Source: Kordiimonadaceae bacterium (lineage in GTDB: Bacteria > Pseudomonadota > Alphaproteobacteria > Sphingomonadales > Kordiimonadaceae). Taken from it: a stretch of 8,523 nt of DNA. Below the pieces are notes generated by a model. The model did no database searches. It saw only the letters and a list, made by a program, of their open reading frames with translations, and was not told where the DNA came from. The first letter of the stretch is position 1. Every line of letters begins with the position of its first letter. Below are positions 1-5,583 of this stretch, in pieces. The position numbers were made by a program, and so were the translations under genes. The stretch covers positions 1 through 8,523 of the forward strand of contig JABABO010000015.1 in the NCBI GenBank assembly GCA_014238195.1, given 5' to 3'.

Positions 1-657
1 GAAAACGCACAAAATTCATACTTGAGCCGTAAGCTCATCGGATTGATCACGGCGGTAATTGTTTTTGTAGGACAAGCTAGCAGCGTTGCATTAGCCCAAA
101 CCCCCAATCCCAATAGTGCCGTTGAAGACAGTGCTGGTGCAATTCATTTTATACAAACCTTAAGCAAAGAAACAGCAGAAATTTTTTCTGATGCAACACT
201 CTCTGGCGATGCCCGCGAACAAGCCTTCACAAGGGTATTTGAACAAGCCACTGATTTAGAGCTTCTATCAAAAGCAATTCTTGGCCGTCATTATCGCACT
301 GCGTCAACCGAGCAACGCAAAAATTATATGGAAGCTATGAAAACTTTTCTGATCAGCGAACTGGATAAGAATATGGATCAGATCGGATTTAAAGAACTTG
401 TTATCACAGGTACAACCCCTGCTTCGGGAAAGCGCGGTCATGTTTTTGTTCGCACGCAAGTGGACCGCGATGAAGGCCAGCCATTGCTTGCCGATTGGCG
501 GGTGCGTAAACGCGGTGGCATCTTTCAAATTGTAAACTTAGAAATCGAGGGTATTAACTTATTAATTACCAACCGTGAGCTTTTTTCATCACGGATCAGA
601 GACATCGGCCTTGATGGCTTAATTAAGGAACTGCGGACCAGTGCGTCAGGGCAATAG
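1..657 (+). CDS. mlaC: MlaC/Ttg2D-family periplasmic phospholipid-binding protein, probably 5'-partial
   Basis: Likely soluble periplasmic carrier of the Mla phospholipid transport pathway, which moves glycerophospholipids between the outer membrane lipoprotein MlaA and the inner membrane MlaFEDB ABC transporter. Numbering from a TTG at 22, residues 1-25 form a signal peptide: basic SRK, a hydrophobic run, and a VALA cleavage site before Gln26. The mature part has the family pattern: an N-terminal helical region, the YRTAS..QR..Y segment, then the C-terminal W-R...GI-QIVNLEIEGINL core and a final LI.EL helix. The frame is open to base 1 and the TTG at 22 has no Shine-Dalgarno sequence, so the true start probably lies left of the window. 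In many alphaproteobacteria mlaA precedes this gene, but that region is not visible here. Family assignment is by recognition of the sequence pattern. Which lipid it carries cannot be read from the sequence. Confidence 0.85.
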   Translation, partial: ENAQNSYLSRKLIGLITAVIVFVGQASSVALAQTPNPNSAVEDSAGAIHFIQTLSKETAEIFSDATLSGDAREQAFTRVFEQATDLELLSKAILGRHYRTASTEQRKNYMEAMKTFLISELDKNMDQIGFKELVITGTTPASGKRGHVFVRTQVDRDEGQPLLADWRVRKRGGIFQIVNLEIEGINLLITNRELFSSRIRDIGLDGLIKELRTSASGQ

Positions 658-720
658 ACAGAACACATAAGAAGTTTAGTAAATCTAAGAATACCGAAAG
701 CGAAAGCCAATTGAAAATAG

Positions 721-823
721 AGCGAGACCAATAAATAATGAGATCATTATTTATTGATAAGTCGAACCGACACAAAGACTTATAGCCATTTGTGGTGATC
801 AATATTCACTGCATTTGGCTATA
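721..823 (-). repeat. Left copy of 103-bp inverted element flanking the ACT-domain gene
   Basis: This 103-bp stretch matches the reverse complement of 1386-1488 over its full length without gaps, with 16 mismatches by hand count (about 84% identity). It contains two nested dyads. The outer one is a 26-bp near-perfect palindrome at 730-755 (12 of 13 pairs). The inner one has arms 781-792 and 812-823 separated by 19 nt (10 of 12 pairs, the first eight perfect). It begins 63 bp after the mlaC stop and ends 7 bp before the ACT gene stop, so it occupies the convergent intergenic space. It could act as a bidirectional transcription barrier, but no T-run typical of an intrinsic terminator follows either hairpin. 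Confidence 0.85.
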
Positions 824-830
824 GCTTAAA

Positions 831-1367
831 TCAGCGTGCTATCGTTTCAACACTACAGTCGAGACCTAGGCTGCCCGCCGTGTTATAAAGGGCTGCTTCT
901 AACTGCTTAAAACGGTCGCTTCCCGCACTAATTGCGAAGCGTGTACGGTAGTCCATACCCTCTGATTTTTCGATTCGCCGACTGTTCATACGCACAATAT
1001 TGGCTTGATAGTCCCCAAGCACATCGCTGATATGGGCAATAAGGCCTGGCCTGTCGCCGCCTGTCACTTCAACGATGTGCGTGATAGAACCACTATCCCC
1101 GCGTAACAATTGATAGGGAAAAAGTGAAATATTTATCGTTGCTCCATTAAGTTCAGGCTGCGACGCAAGGTCTAATTTAATCGCTTCCAAATTAATTTCT
1201 ATTTCATATTCCGCGATGCAGGTCAGTTCAAACCCTCCCCCGAGAACAGCATAAGCAGTATCAGCTAGATTAGCGCCTGTATCAAACAAATAGCCTGTTA
1301 CACTTGAAACAAGACCCACTTTGTCAAGTCCTGTAATCGAAATTAAAACGGCGGTTGTTTGTTGCAT
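831..1367 (-). CDS. Double ACT-domain protein, GcvR-like regulator
   Basis: A 178-residue protein made of two tandem ACT domains and nothing else, the architecture of GcvR-type proteins (in E. coli, GcvR antagonises the glycine-cleavage activator GcvA). The first domain (about 1-75) opens with the TAVLISITGLDKVGLV strand-loop-helix. The second (about 90-175) opens with THIVEVTGGDRPGLIAHISD. Both carry the G.D..GL turn that forms the ligand site in ACT domains. No DNA-binding or catalytic domain is present. The start is the ATG at 1365-1367, because AGGAGG lies at 1377-1382 with 9 nt spacing. A TTG nine codons upstream (1394) overlaps the flanking repeat and has no ribosome site. The gene is isolated: convergent with mlaC, divergent from the DUF4170 gene, and bracketed by inverted repeats. 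The ligand and partner are unknown. Calling it a regulator is inferred from architecture. Confidence 0.82.
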   Translation of the reverse strand: MQQTTAVLISITGLDKVGLVSSVTGYLFDTGANLADTAYAVLGGGFELTCIAEYEIEINLEAIKLDLASQPELNGATINISLFPYQLLRGDSGSITHIVEVTGGDRPGLIAHISDVLGDYQANIVRMNSRRIEKSEGMDYRTRFAISAGSDRFKQLEAALYNTAGSLGLDCSVETIAR

Positions 1368-1376
1368 ATTAACTTT

Positions 1377-1382
1377 CCTCCT
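1377..1382 (-). promoter_or_regulatory. Strong Shine-Dalgarno fixing the ACT gene start
   Basis: The minus strand reads AGGAGG here, 9 nt before the ATG at 1367. It decides the start in favour of 1367 over the TTG at 1394. It lies only 3 nt from the inner hairpin of the right 103-bp repeat (1386-1428), so folding of the leader could affect ribosome access. Confidence 0.8.
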
Positions 1383-1385
1383 ACT

Positions 1386-1488
1386 TATAGCCAAATGTTG
1401 TGTATTTTGATCCCCTCATTTGGCTATAAATCTTTGTTACGGTTCGACTTATTAATGAATAATAATATCATTATTCATTGGTCTCGCT
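1386..1488 (+). repeat. Right copy of 103-bp inverted element
   Basis: This is the inverted partner of 721-823 and has the same length. Its inner dyad is perfect: TATAGCCAAATG at 1386-1397 and its complement at 1417-1428, with a 19-nt loop. Its outer 26-bp palindrome spans 1454-1479 (12 of 13 pairs). It lies in the divergent region between the ACT gene and the DUF4170 gene and would form the 5' leader or promoter region of the ACT gene. The repeat ends with ggtctcgct, the same terminal sequence as the left copy and the third copy. Confidence 0.88.
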
Positions 1489-1495
1489 TTTATGA

Positions 1496-1544
1496 CGGTT
1501 CGACTTATTAATGAATAATGATCTCATTATTCATTGGTCTCGCT
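1496..1544 (+). repeat. Third, partial copy (49 bp) of the repeat
   Basis: A 49-bp direct copy of the outer part of the right element (1440-1488), matching 47 of 49 bases and offset by exactly 56 bp. It contains the outer palindrome (1510-1535) but lacks the inner TATAGCC dyad. It sits 111 bp upstream of the DUF4170 start. This shows that the outer palindrome can be duplicated separately from the inner one. Confidence 0.88.
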
Positions 1545-1655
1545 TTATGCCAAAGCTCAACCAACATAAAAGGCTGGTGTTTCTCTATCAGTTTGATTAA
1601 TAAACATACGAGATACAACATATATTTTTACACGCTATTTTATAGGACATGTAGC

Positions 1656-1877
1656 ATGACTGAAACACAGCATCTATATTTGGTTTTTGGCGGAGTTGTC
1701 ACCGACCCCCAGACACTTAACTTTGCCGACCTTAAAAAAGTCGATACTATTGGTATTTTTGGGACATATGAAGAAGCGGAAGCCGCGTGGCGCGGGGCTT
1801 CAATGGCATCCATCGACGACGCCATGAGCAAATATGCAATCGTACACCTGCATAAGCTATTAACACCAGAAGAATAA
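1656..1877 (+). CDS. DUF4170 family protein
   Basis: A 73-residue protein recognisable as DUF4170, a small family found mainly in alphaproteobacteria with no established function. Visible family features are the LYLVFGG strand near the N-terminus, the T-D-PQTL.F.DL segment, the DTIGIFGTYEEAEAAWR centre with the aromatic Trp, and the C-terminal YAIVHLHKLLTPE end. No signal peptide, membrane segment or metal-binding motif is seen. The start is the ATG at 1656, with AGGA at 1644-1647 upstream. The same frame is open back to 1518, but that part runs through the repeat, has no family resemblance and is low in coding character. The gene stands alone: divergent from the ACT gene and separated by more than 500 bp from hspQ. 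It is probably cytoplasmic. Confidence 0.8.
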   Translation: MTETQHLYLVFGGVVTDPQTLNFADLKKVDTIGIFGTYEEAEAAWRGASMASIDDAMSKYAIVHLHKLLTPEE

Positions 1878-1924
1878 GCAATTCAAATTATCAAGCGTAT
1901 TTCCATATTATGTCGCACAGTCAC

Positions 1925-2095
1925 TCATCGCTGAGCGAAATACCGCGCGACACTGGTTTTAATTAGGTTATGGGATAAATCATAGCCGCTTAAACGATCC
2001 TTCAAAAAATGAACGCCCGATAGTCGATCATTTGGTTTTTTGATTGATAATAAGTGCAATGCTATCCTCTGCATTGCATGGTGATTCGTCTTCAT
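1925..2095 (-). CDS. Possible small protein, 56 residues, unrecognised
   Basis: An uninterrupted minus-strand ORF from ATG (2093-2095) to TGA (1925-1927). The product is basic and His-rich near the N-terminus (KTNHHAMQR). It contains the pentapeptide DRLSG twice about ten residues apart (residues 24-28 and 34-38), and ends RYFAQR. A weak purine stretch (AAAGAGA) precedes the start. No family was recognised and no membrane segment or signal peptide is present. The amino-acid composition looks protein-like and it fills part of an otherwise empty 519-bp gap, but an ORF this short can arise by chance. It could also be the remnant of a longer gene. Low confidence. Confidence 0.28.
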   Translation of the reverse strand: MKTNHHAMQRIALHLLSIKKPNDRLSGVHFLKDRLSGYDLSHNLIKTSVARYFAQR

Positions 2096-2314
2096 TTCAA
2101 TAATCTCTTTGTTATTTGTCTATTTTAATAAAAGGATTCTACTGTTTTTTTGCGTCATTTTCATGACACGAGCCTAAAGTACCTAGGAATAGAGAAATAA
2201 GGCTAAAGACGACTTAAACTTGAATATCCAGAACTTACAAAACAATATCTTAGCTTATAAGGGTCACTAAGCATTAACTTTGAAGTATAACAGCTAGGTC
2301 TCTAACCATAGGAG

Positions 2315-2343
2315 TTGACAAAACAATCAATGCTGCTTATCTC
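2315..2343 (+). promoter_or_regulatory. Candidate sigma-70-type promoter for hspQ
   Basis: A perfect TTGACA -35 box at 2315-2320 is followed after 17 nt by TATCTC (2338-2343), a weak -10 match. The hspQ start lies 53 nt beyond. I saw no good match to the alphaproteobacterial heat-shock (RpoH) promoter pattern nearby, although HspQ is a heat-shock protein in enterobacteria. Confidence 0.35.
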
Positions 2344-2396
2344 ATATCACAAATACTAGGAACGATGACAATCTTAGTTGCAGGAGATTTTATATA

Positions 2397-2741
2397 ATGG
2401 ATACTCATCCGCAAATCACCAAGAAGGCACTTTTTTCAATTGGCCAAGTCGTTAAGCATCGTGTCTTTTCCTTTCGTGGTGTAATTTTTGATGTAGATCC
2501 AGAATTTGCGAATAGCGAAGAATGGTGGGAATCAATTCCGTTAGAAATCCGACCTGAAAAAGAACAACCCTTTTATCATTTATTGGCTGAGAATGATGAC
2601 TCTAGCTACAAGGCCTATGTGTCACAACAAAATTTAGTGCCAGACAATAGTGATGACCCTATCGAGCACCCTGATGTAACCGAACTATTTGACGATCTGA
2701 GCGAAGGTCAATATAATATCAAAGCGATTGCCAAGCATTAG
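2397..2741 (+). CDS. hspQ: Heat-shock protein HspQ (YccV-like, hemimethylated-DNA-binding domain family)
   Basis: A 114-residue cytoplasmic protein of the HspQ/YccV family. In E. coli HspQ binds hemimethylated DNA, affects DnaA levels and acts as a specificity factor for Lon protease. The family core is visible: F.IGQVV.HR.F.FRGVIFDVDPEF near residues 13-37, the NSEEWW segment, then QPFYHLLAEN (about 56-65), YKAYVSQQNLV (about 71-81) and the acidic HPDVTELFDDL tail. Length is close to the family norm of roughly 105. The ATG at 2397 is supported by AGGAG at 2382-2386, 10 nt upstream. The gene is monocistronic and converges on osmC with only 14 nt between stop codons. Which of the proposed roles holds in this organism is not known. 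Confidence 0.9.
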   Translation: MDTHPQITKKALFSIGQVVKHRVFSFRGVIFDVDPEFANSEEWWESIPLEIRPEKEQPFYHLLAENDDSSYKAYVSQQNLVPDNSDDPIEHPDVTELFDDLSEGQYNIKAIAKH

Positions 2742-2755
2742 GGTGAATTACCGCA

Positions 2756-3196
2756 TTATTTGACTATCACTTTTGGCTCATGCGTGATTTTGCATTTCAC
2801 GGACCGCGCGATGAAGCACAGCCCGCTGACATCGCCGTGCAAAGCCATTGCCCGATCAAGTTTATCGGCTTCCTTGATCACAACATGGGGCCGTAAGCAC
2901 ACTTCAGAAAATTCACCTGAACCGTCCTTATTTTCAATCATGACACCCACAGTTTCATCATGATATGCCACGACTGTAATCCCGTTTACGGTACATAAAT
3001 GCAAGTACCAAAGCATATGACACGACGCGACAGAGGCCACAAATAAATCTTCAGGATTATGTTTCATAACGTCACCGCGAAACGCTGGGTCTGAAGACCC
3101 ATGAATCACCGGCTTATCTGCTATGCTTAAGGTGTAAGACCGATCATAACCCGTATAGCTTTTGGTGCCTGTACCCGAGTTACCTGTCCAGTCCAA
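2756..3196 (-). CDS. OsmC-family protein (peroxide-reductase type), start uncertain
   Basis: OsmC/Ohr-superfamily protein, members of which reduce organic hydroperoxides using two cysteines. From the TTG at 3196 it has 146 residues, with WTGNSGTGT near the start, HNPEDLFVASVASCHMLWYL in the centre and GLCFIARSV near the end. Cys59 and Cys127 sit where the two catalytic cysteines of the family lie. The start is unclear. The frame stays open upstream to about 3262 and encodes KNHKYDVRL just before WTGN, which resembles the usual first beta strand of the family, yet that extension has no ATG, GTG or TTG. The TTG given here also lacks a Shine-Dalgarno sequence, so the real protein probably begins earlier, by a rare codon such as ATC (3235) or ATA (3253), or the start is damaged. 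It is the last gene of the pcc operon, directly after the acylphosphatase, and is likely cytoplasmic. Confidence 0.82.
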   Translation of the reverse strand: MDWTGNSGTGTKSYTGYDRSYTLSIADKPVIHGSSDPAFRGDVMKHNPEDLFVASVASCHMLWYLHLCTVNGITVVAYHDETVGVMIENKDGSGEFSEVCLRPHVVIKEADKLDRAMALHGDVSGLCFIARSVKCKITHEPKVIVK

Positions 3197-3249
3197 CCTG
3201 ACATCATATTTATGATTTTTAACGACGGTTTTGATCCTATACTGTGGCT

Positions 3250-3558
3250 CTATACTGTGACTTTAATTTCAAAATGCTTCGGTGTAATGCCGCGCATTGC
3301 CTGCGTTTGAATATGGTCAACCTCTGCAGCGCTTGGGCCAAAATAGCACGCCTTGACCAGCGCTTCAACATCACCCACTGCCCCAACAAACAACGCTTCG
3401 ACCGAACCGTCTAAGCGGTTGCGCACCCAACCATGAATGCCCAGTGCGTCGGCCTGCTCTTTTGCCCAACCACGATACCAAACACCTTGGACATTGCCGT
3501 ATATCCGTGCCTTAATGGCAATCCTATCAGTCTCGGTGCTGTGTTTATCGCTTGCCAT
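3250..3558 (-). CDS. acyP: Acylphosphatase
   Basis: A 102-residue acylphosphatase, which hydrolyses carboxyl-phosphate bonds in small acyl phosphates. The two signature segments are present: YGNVQGVWYRGW (residues 20-31), with the phosphate-binding loop and catalytic Arg29, and GIHGWVRNRLDGSVEA (40-55), with catalytic Asn47. The length is slightly above the usual 90-95 because of a polar N-terminal extension (MASDKHSTETDR). The ATG at 3558 lies 18 nt after the pccA stop, with AGG upstream, so co-transcription with pccA is likely. A physiological link to propionyl-CoA carboxylation is not established. The biotin carboxylase half-reaction goes through carboxyphosphate, an acyl-phosphate-like intermediate, so a housekeeping role there is conceivable but is only inference. 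Confidence 0.9.
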   Translation of the reverse strand: MASDKHSTETDRIAIKARIYGNVQGVWYRGWAKEQADALGIHGWVRNRLDGSVEALFVGAVGDVEALVKACYFGPSAAEVDHIQTQAMRGITPKHFEIKVTV

Positions 3559-3576
3559 GCGTCTGCCTATTGTGCC

Positions 3577-5571
3577 TTATGGGGTTTCTTCAAATTCCAT
3601 AATAATCTCATCAACGGCTAGGCTGTCACCTGCTTTTGCGCCAACAGCTTTCACAGTTGCATCTTTTTCAGCGCGTAAGATATTTTCCATTTTCATTGCT
3701 TCAACAACCGCAAGTGCCTGACCCGCTTTCACAGTATCCCCAACCCCAACCGCCACCGATACAATCAGCCCAGGCATGGGACACAGCAAGTAATTCGACA
3801 TATCAGCCGCTACTTTTTCAGGCATCAAGCGATAAAGTGCGGCACCCCGCTCGCTTTGAATGCGGACATCCGCGCTCACCCCATCATTGGTTAAACGGTA
3901 GCCTATGGGGGCGCGGTCGATTTCAATTGCGACTTTTTCATCATTAATAAGCGCTTTAAAAACAGGGTCACCAGGCATCCAGTCGCTCATCACTTTGTAA
4001 CGTTTTTGCCCGATAGCAACTTCGGCATAGTCTTCAAGCGGTACAATCCGCGCGTCCACAGCACTATCGCCGATCGACACGACCCAAGACCTGTCTTGCG
4101 GCGGTGTCAGTTCAGTAATTTTACCTGGTATTTGCGATTCCCTTGATTTTTCAACCGCATTCATAAAAGCAGCAGCAACCGTAAACAATGTTTGGATACG
4201 CGGTGTTAAGGCCCCGCCCATAAAACCTTCTGGATATTCTTCGGCGATGAAATTTGTCGTCATATCGCCAGCGGCAAAACGCGGATGCGCGACGAGCGCT
4301 GAAAGAAACGGAATATTATGACTGATCCCGCGAATATAATATTCATCCAAAGCCATCCGCTGTTTGGCAATGGCACTGCCGCGCGTCTCACCGTACGTAA
4401 CAAGTTTGGCAATCATTGGGTCATAAAACATGGATATTTCTGCGCCTTCAAAAACGCCTGTGTCAACACGAACGCCGTCCGCCTGTGCAGGTGGGATGTA
4501 ACGTGACAATCGCCCAATGGACGGTAAAAATTCACGGAATGGATCTTCGGCGTAAACCCGCGTTTCCATCGCCCAGCCTGTCAGCGTAACATCAGCCTGG
4601 GTGATTGCGAGTTTTTCGCCCGTAGCAACCCGCAACATTTGCTCCACCAAATCAATGCCTGTGATTTCTTCTGTGACAGGATGTTCGACTTGCAAACGGG
4701 TGTTCATTTCAAGGAAGTAAAAGTTTTTGTTTTTATCGACGATAAATTCCACCGTTCCTGCACTGCAATAATCAACAGCCTTTGCCAGCGCTACCGATTC
4801 TTCACCCATGGCTTTGCGTGTAGCAGCATCCAAAAATGGGCTGGGGGCTTCCTCCACAACTTTTTGATGACGGCGCTGGATCGAGCATTCCCGCTCCCCC
4901 AAATAAATTACATTGCCGTGTTTATCACCCAGCACCTGAATTTCAATATGGCGAGGTTCTTCAACAAATTTTTCAATAAACACCCGGTCATCACCAAAAC
5001 TATTACGGGCCTCATTTTGGGCTGACAAATAGCCTTCATGGGCTTCCCGGTCACTATAAGCAATCCGCATTCCCTTGCCGCCGCCACCCGCCGTGGCTTT
5101 TAACATCACAGGATAACCGATTTGGCCTGATATTTTTACGGCTTCCTCAGCGTTCTTGATAATCTCCATATGGCCAGGGACCGTTGAAACACCCGCCTTT
5201 GCTGCAAGCTCCTTAGATGTGATTTTATCGCCCATCGCCCTAATGGCTCGTGGGTCAGGGCCTATGAATGCAAGTCCTGCTGCTTGAACTGCCTCAACAA
5301 AATCAGCACGTTCGGATAGAAAACCATAACCAGGATGAATGGCCTCGGCCCCTGATTGCTTGGCAGCCGCCAAGATTTTATGCGCCACCAAATAACTTTC
5401 CGCCGCCGCAGCAGCACCAATGAATATGGCTTCATCCGCCATTTCAACATGCAAGGCATCTGTGTCAGCCTCGCTATAGACTGCAACGGTTTTTATACCC
5501 ATTTTACGGGCGGTTTTTATCACACGGCAAGCAATCTCACCGCGGTTTGCTATCAGGATTTTACTGAACAT
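3577..5571 (-). CDS. pccA: Propionyl-CoA carboxylase alpha subunit (biotin carboxylase + biotin carrier)
   Basis: A 664-residue biotin-dependent subunit that carboxylates its own biotin using ATP and bicarbonate and delivers it to PccB. Domains in order: the biotin carboxylase N-terminal fold (1-110, starting KILIANRGEIACRVI), the ATP-grasp region with glycine-rich AGGGGKGMRI (161-170), ECSIQRRHQK (228-237) and EMNTRLQVEHPVTE (288-301, catalytic Arg292), then the biotin carboxylase C-terminal domain to about 450, a linking region of the PCC BT type (roughly 460-590), and a biotinyl domain ending the protein. Lys627 in EAMKME is the biotinylation site. The length is typical of PccA. The ATG at 5571 has AAGAAGG 7 nt upstream, and that ribosome site overlaps the stop of the preceding small gene, suggesting translational coupling. 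A 3-methylcrotonyl-CoA carboxylase alpha subunit would look similar, but the neighbouring PccB-type carboxyltransferase favours propionyl-CoA. Confidence 0.95.
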   Translation of the reverse strand: MFSKILIANRGEIACRVIKTARKMGIKTVAVYSEADTDALHVEMADEAIFIGAAAAAESYLVAHKILAAAKQSGAEAIHPGYGFLSERADFVEAVQAAGLAFIGPDPRAIRAMGDKITSKELAAKAGVSTVPGHMEIIKNAEEAVKISGQIGYPVMLKATAGGGGKGMRIAYSDREAHEGYLSAQNEARNSFGDDRVFIEKFVEEPRHIEIQVLGDKHGNVIYLGERECSIQRRHQKVVEEAPSPFLDAATRKAMGEESVALAKAVDYCSAGTVEFIVDKNKNFYFLEMNTRLQVEHPVTEEITGIDLVEQMLRVATGEKLAITQADVTLTGWAMETRVYAEDPFREFLPSIGRLSRYIPPAQADGVRVDTGVFEGAEISMFYDPMIAKLVTYGETRGSAIAKQRMALDEYYIRGISHNIPFLSALVAHPRFAAGDMTTNFIAEEYPEGFMGGALTPRIQTLFTVAAAFMNAVEKSRESQIPGKITELTPPQDRSWVVSIGDSAVDARIVPLEDYAEVAIGQKRYKVMSDWMPGDPVFKALINDEKVAIEIDRAPIGYRLTNDGVSADVRIQSERGAALYRLMPEKVAADMSNYLLCPMPGLIVSVAVGVGDTVKAGQALAVVEAMKMENILRAEKDATVKAVGAKAGDSLAVDEIIMEFEETP

Positions 5572-5583
5572 AAGTCGACCTTC

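Larger units (their letters stand above)
1878..2396. other. Long intergenic region, 519 bp, largely non-coding
   Basis: AT-rich spacer between the DUF4170 gene and hspQ. I see a possible 56-codon ORF on the minus strand (1925-2095) and a candidate hspQ promoter near 2315-2343. No tRNA-like cloverleaf, no copy of the 103-bp repeat and no convincing intrinsic terminator was found. The length leaves room for a small RNA, but nothing in the sequence demonstrates one. Confidence 0.6.

Noticed and set aside
721..823. Intrinsic terminator between mlaC and the ACT gene.
   Set aside because: The hairpins are AT-rich and neither is followed by a T-run on the relevant strand. It is better described as a repeat with possible terminator activity.
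1368..1394. TTG start at 1394 for the ACT-domain gene.
   Set aside because: It overlaps the right 103-bp repeat. AGGAGG at 1377-1382 is placed for the ATG at 1367.
1386..1488. Glycine riboswitch upstream of the GcvR-like gene.
   Set aside because: The leader shows simple two-fold dyads, not the paired conserved aptamer cores of a glycine riboswitch, and the same sequence is found downstream of the gene.
1518..1655. Extended N-terminus for the DUF4170 gene from an ATG at 1518.
   Set aside because: It begins inside the 49-bp repeat, has no family resemblance and no ribosome site, while the ATG at 1656 has AGGA upstream and matches the usual family length.
2225..2396. Degraded gene remnant on the minus strand upstream of hspQ (fragments such as KIVIVPS and AALIVLSTPMV around an in-frame stop).
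   Set aside because: The open stretches are under 25 codons and not recognisable. AT-rich spacer can give this by chance.
2742..2755. Bidirectional terminator between hspQ and osmC.
   Set aside because: The gap is only 14 bp and I found no stem of useful length there or in the adjoining gene ends.
3197..3262. Programmed -1 frameshift fusing acylphosphatase to the OsmC protein.
   Set aside because: The frames are compatible with a -1 shift at the stop, but no slippery heptamer is present before the TAG and such a fusion is not known to me.
4639..5025. Plus-strand ORF inside pccA (and similar ones opposite pccB and ATP12).
   Set aside because: These lie opposite strongly conserved coding sequence, lack ribosome sites and show no family pattern, so they are antisense shadows.
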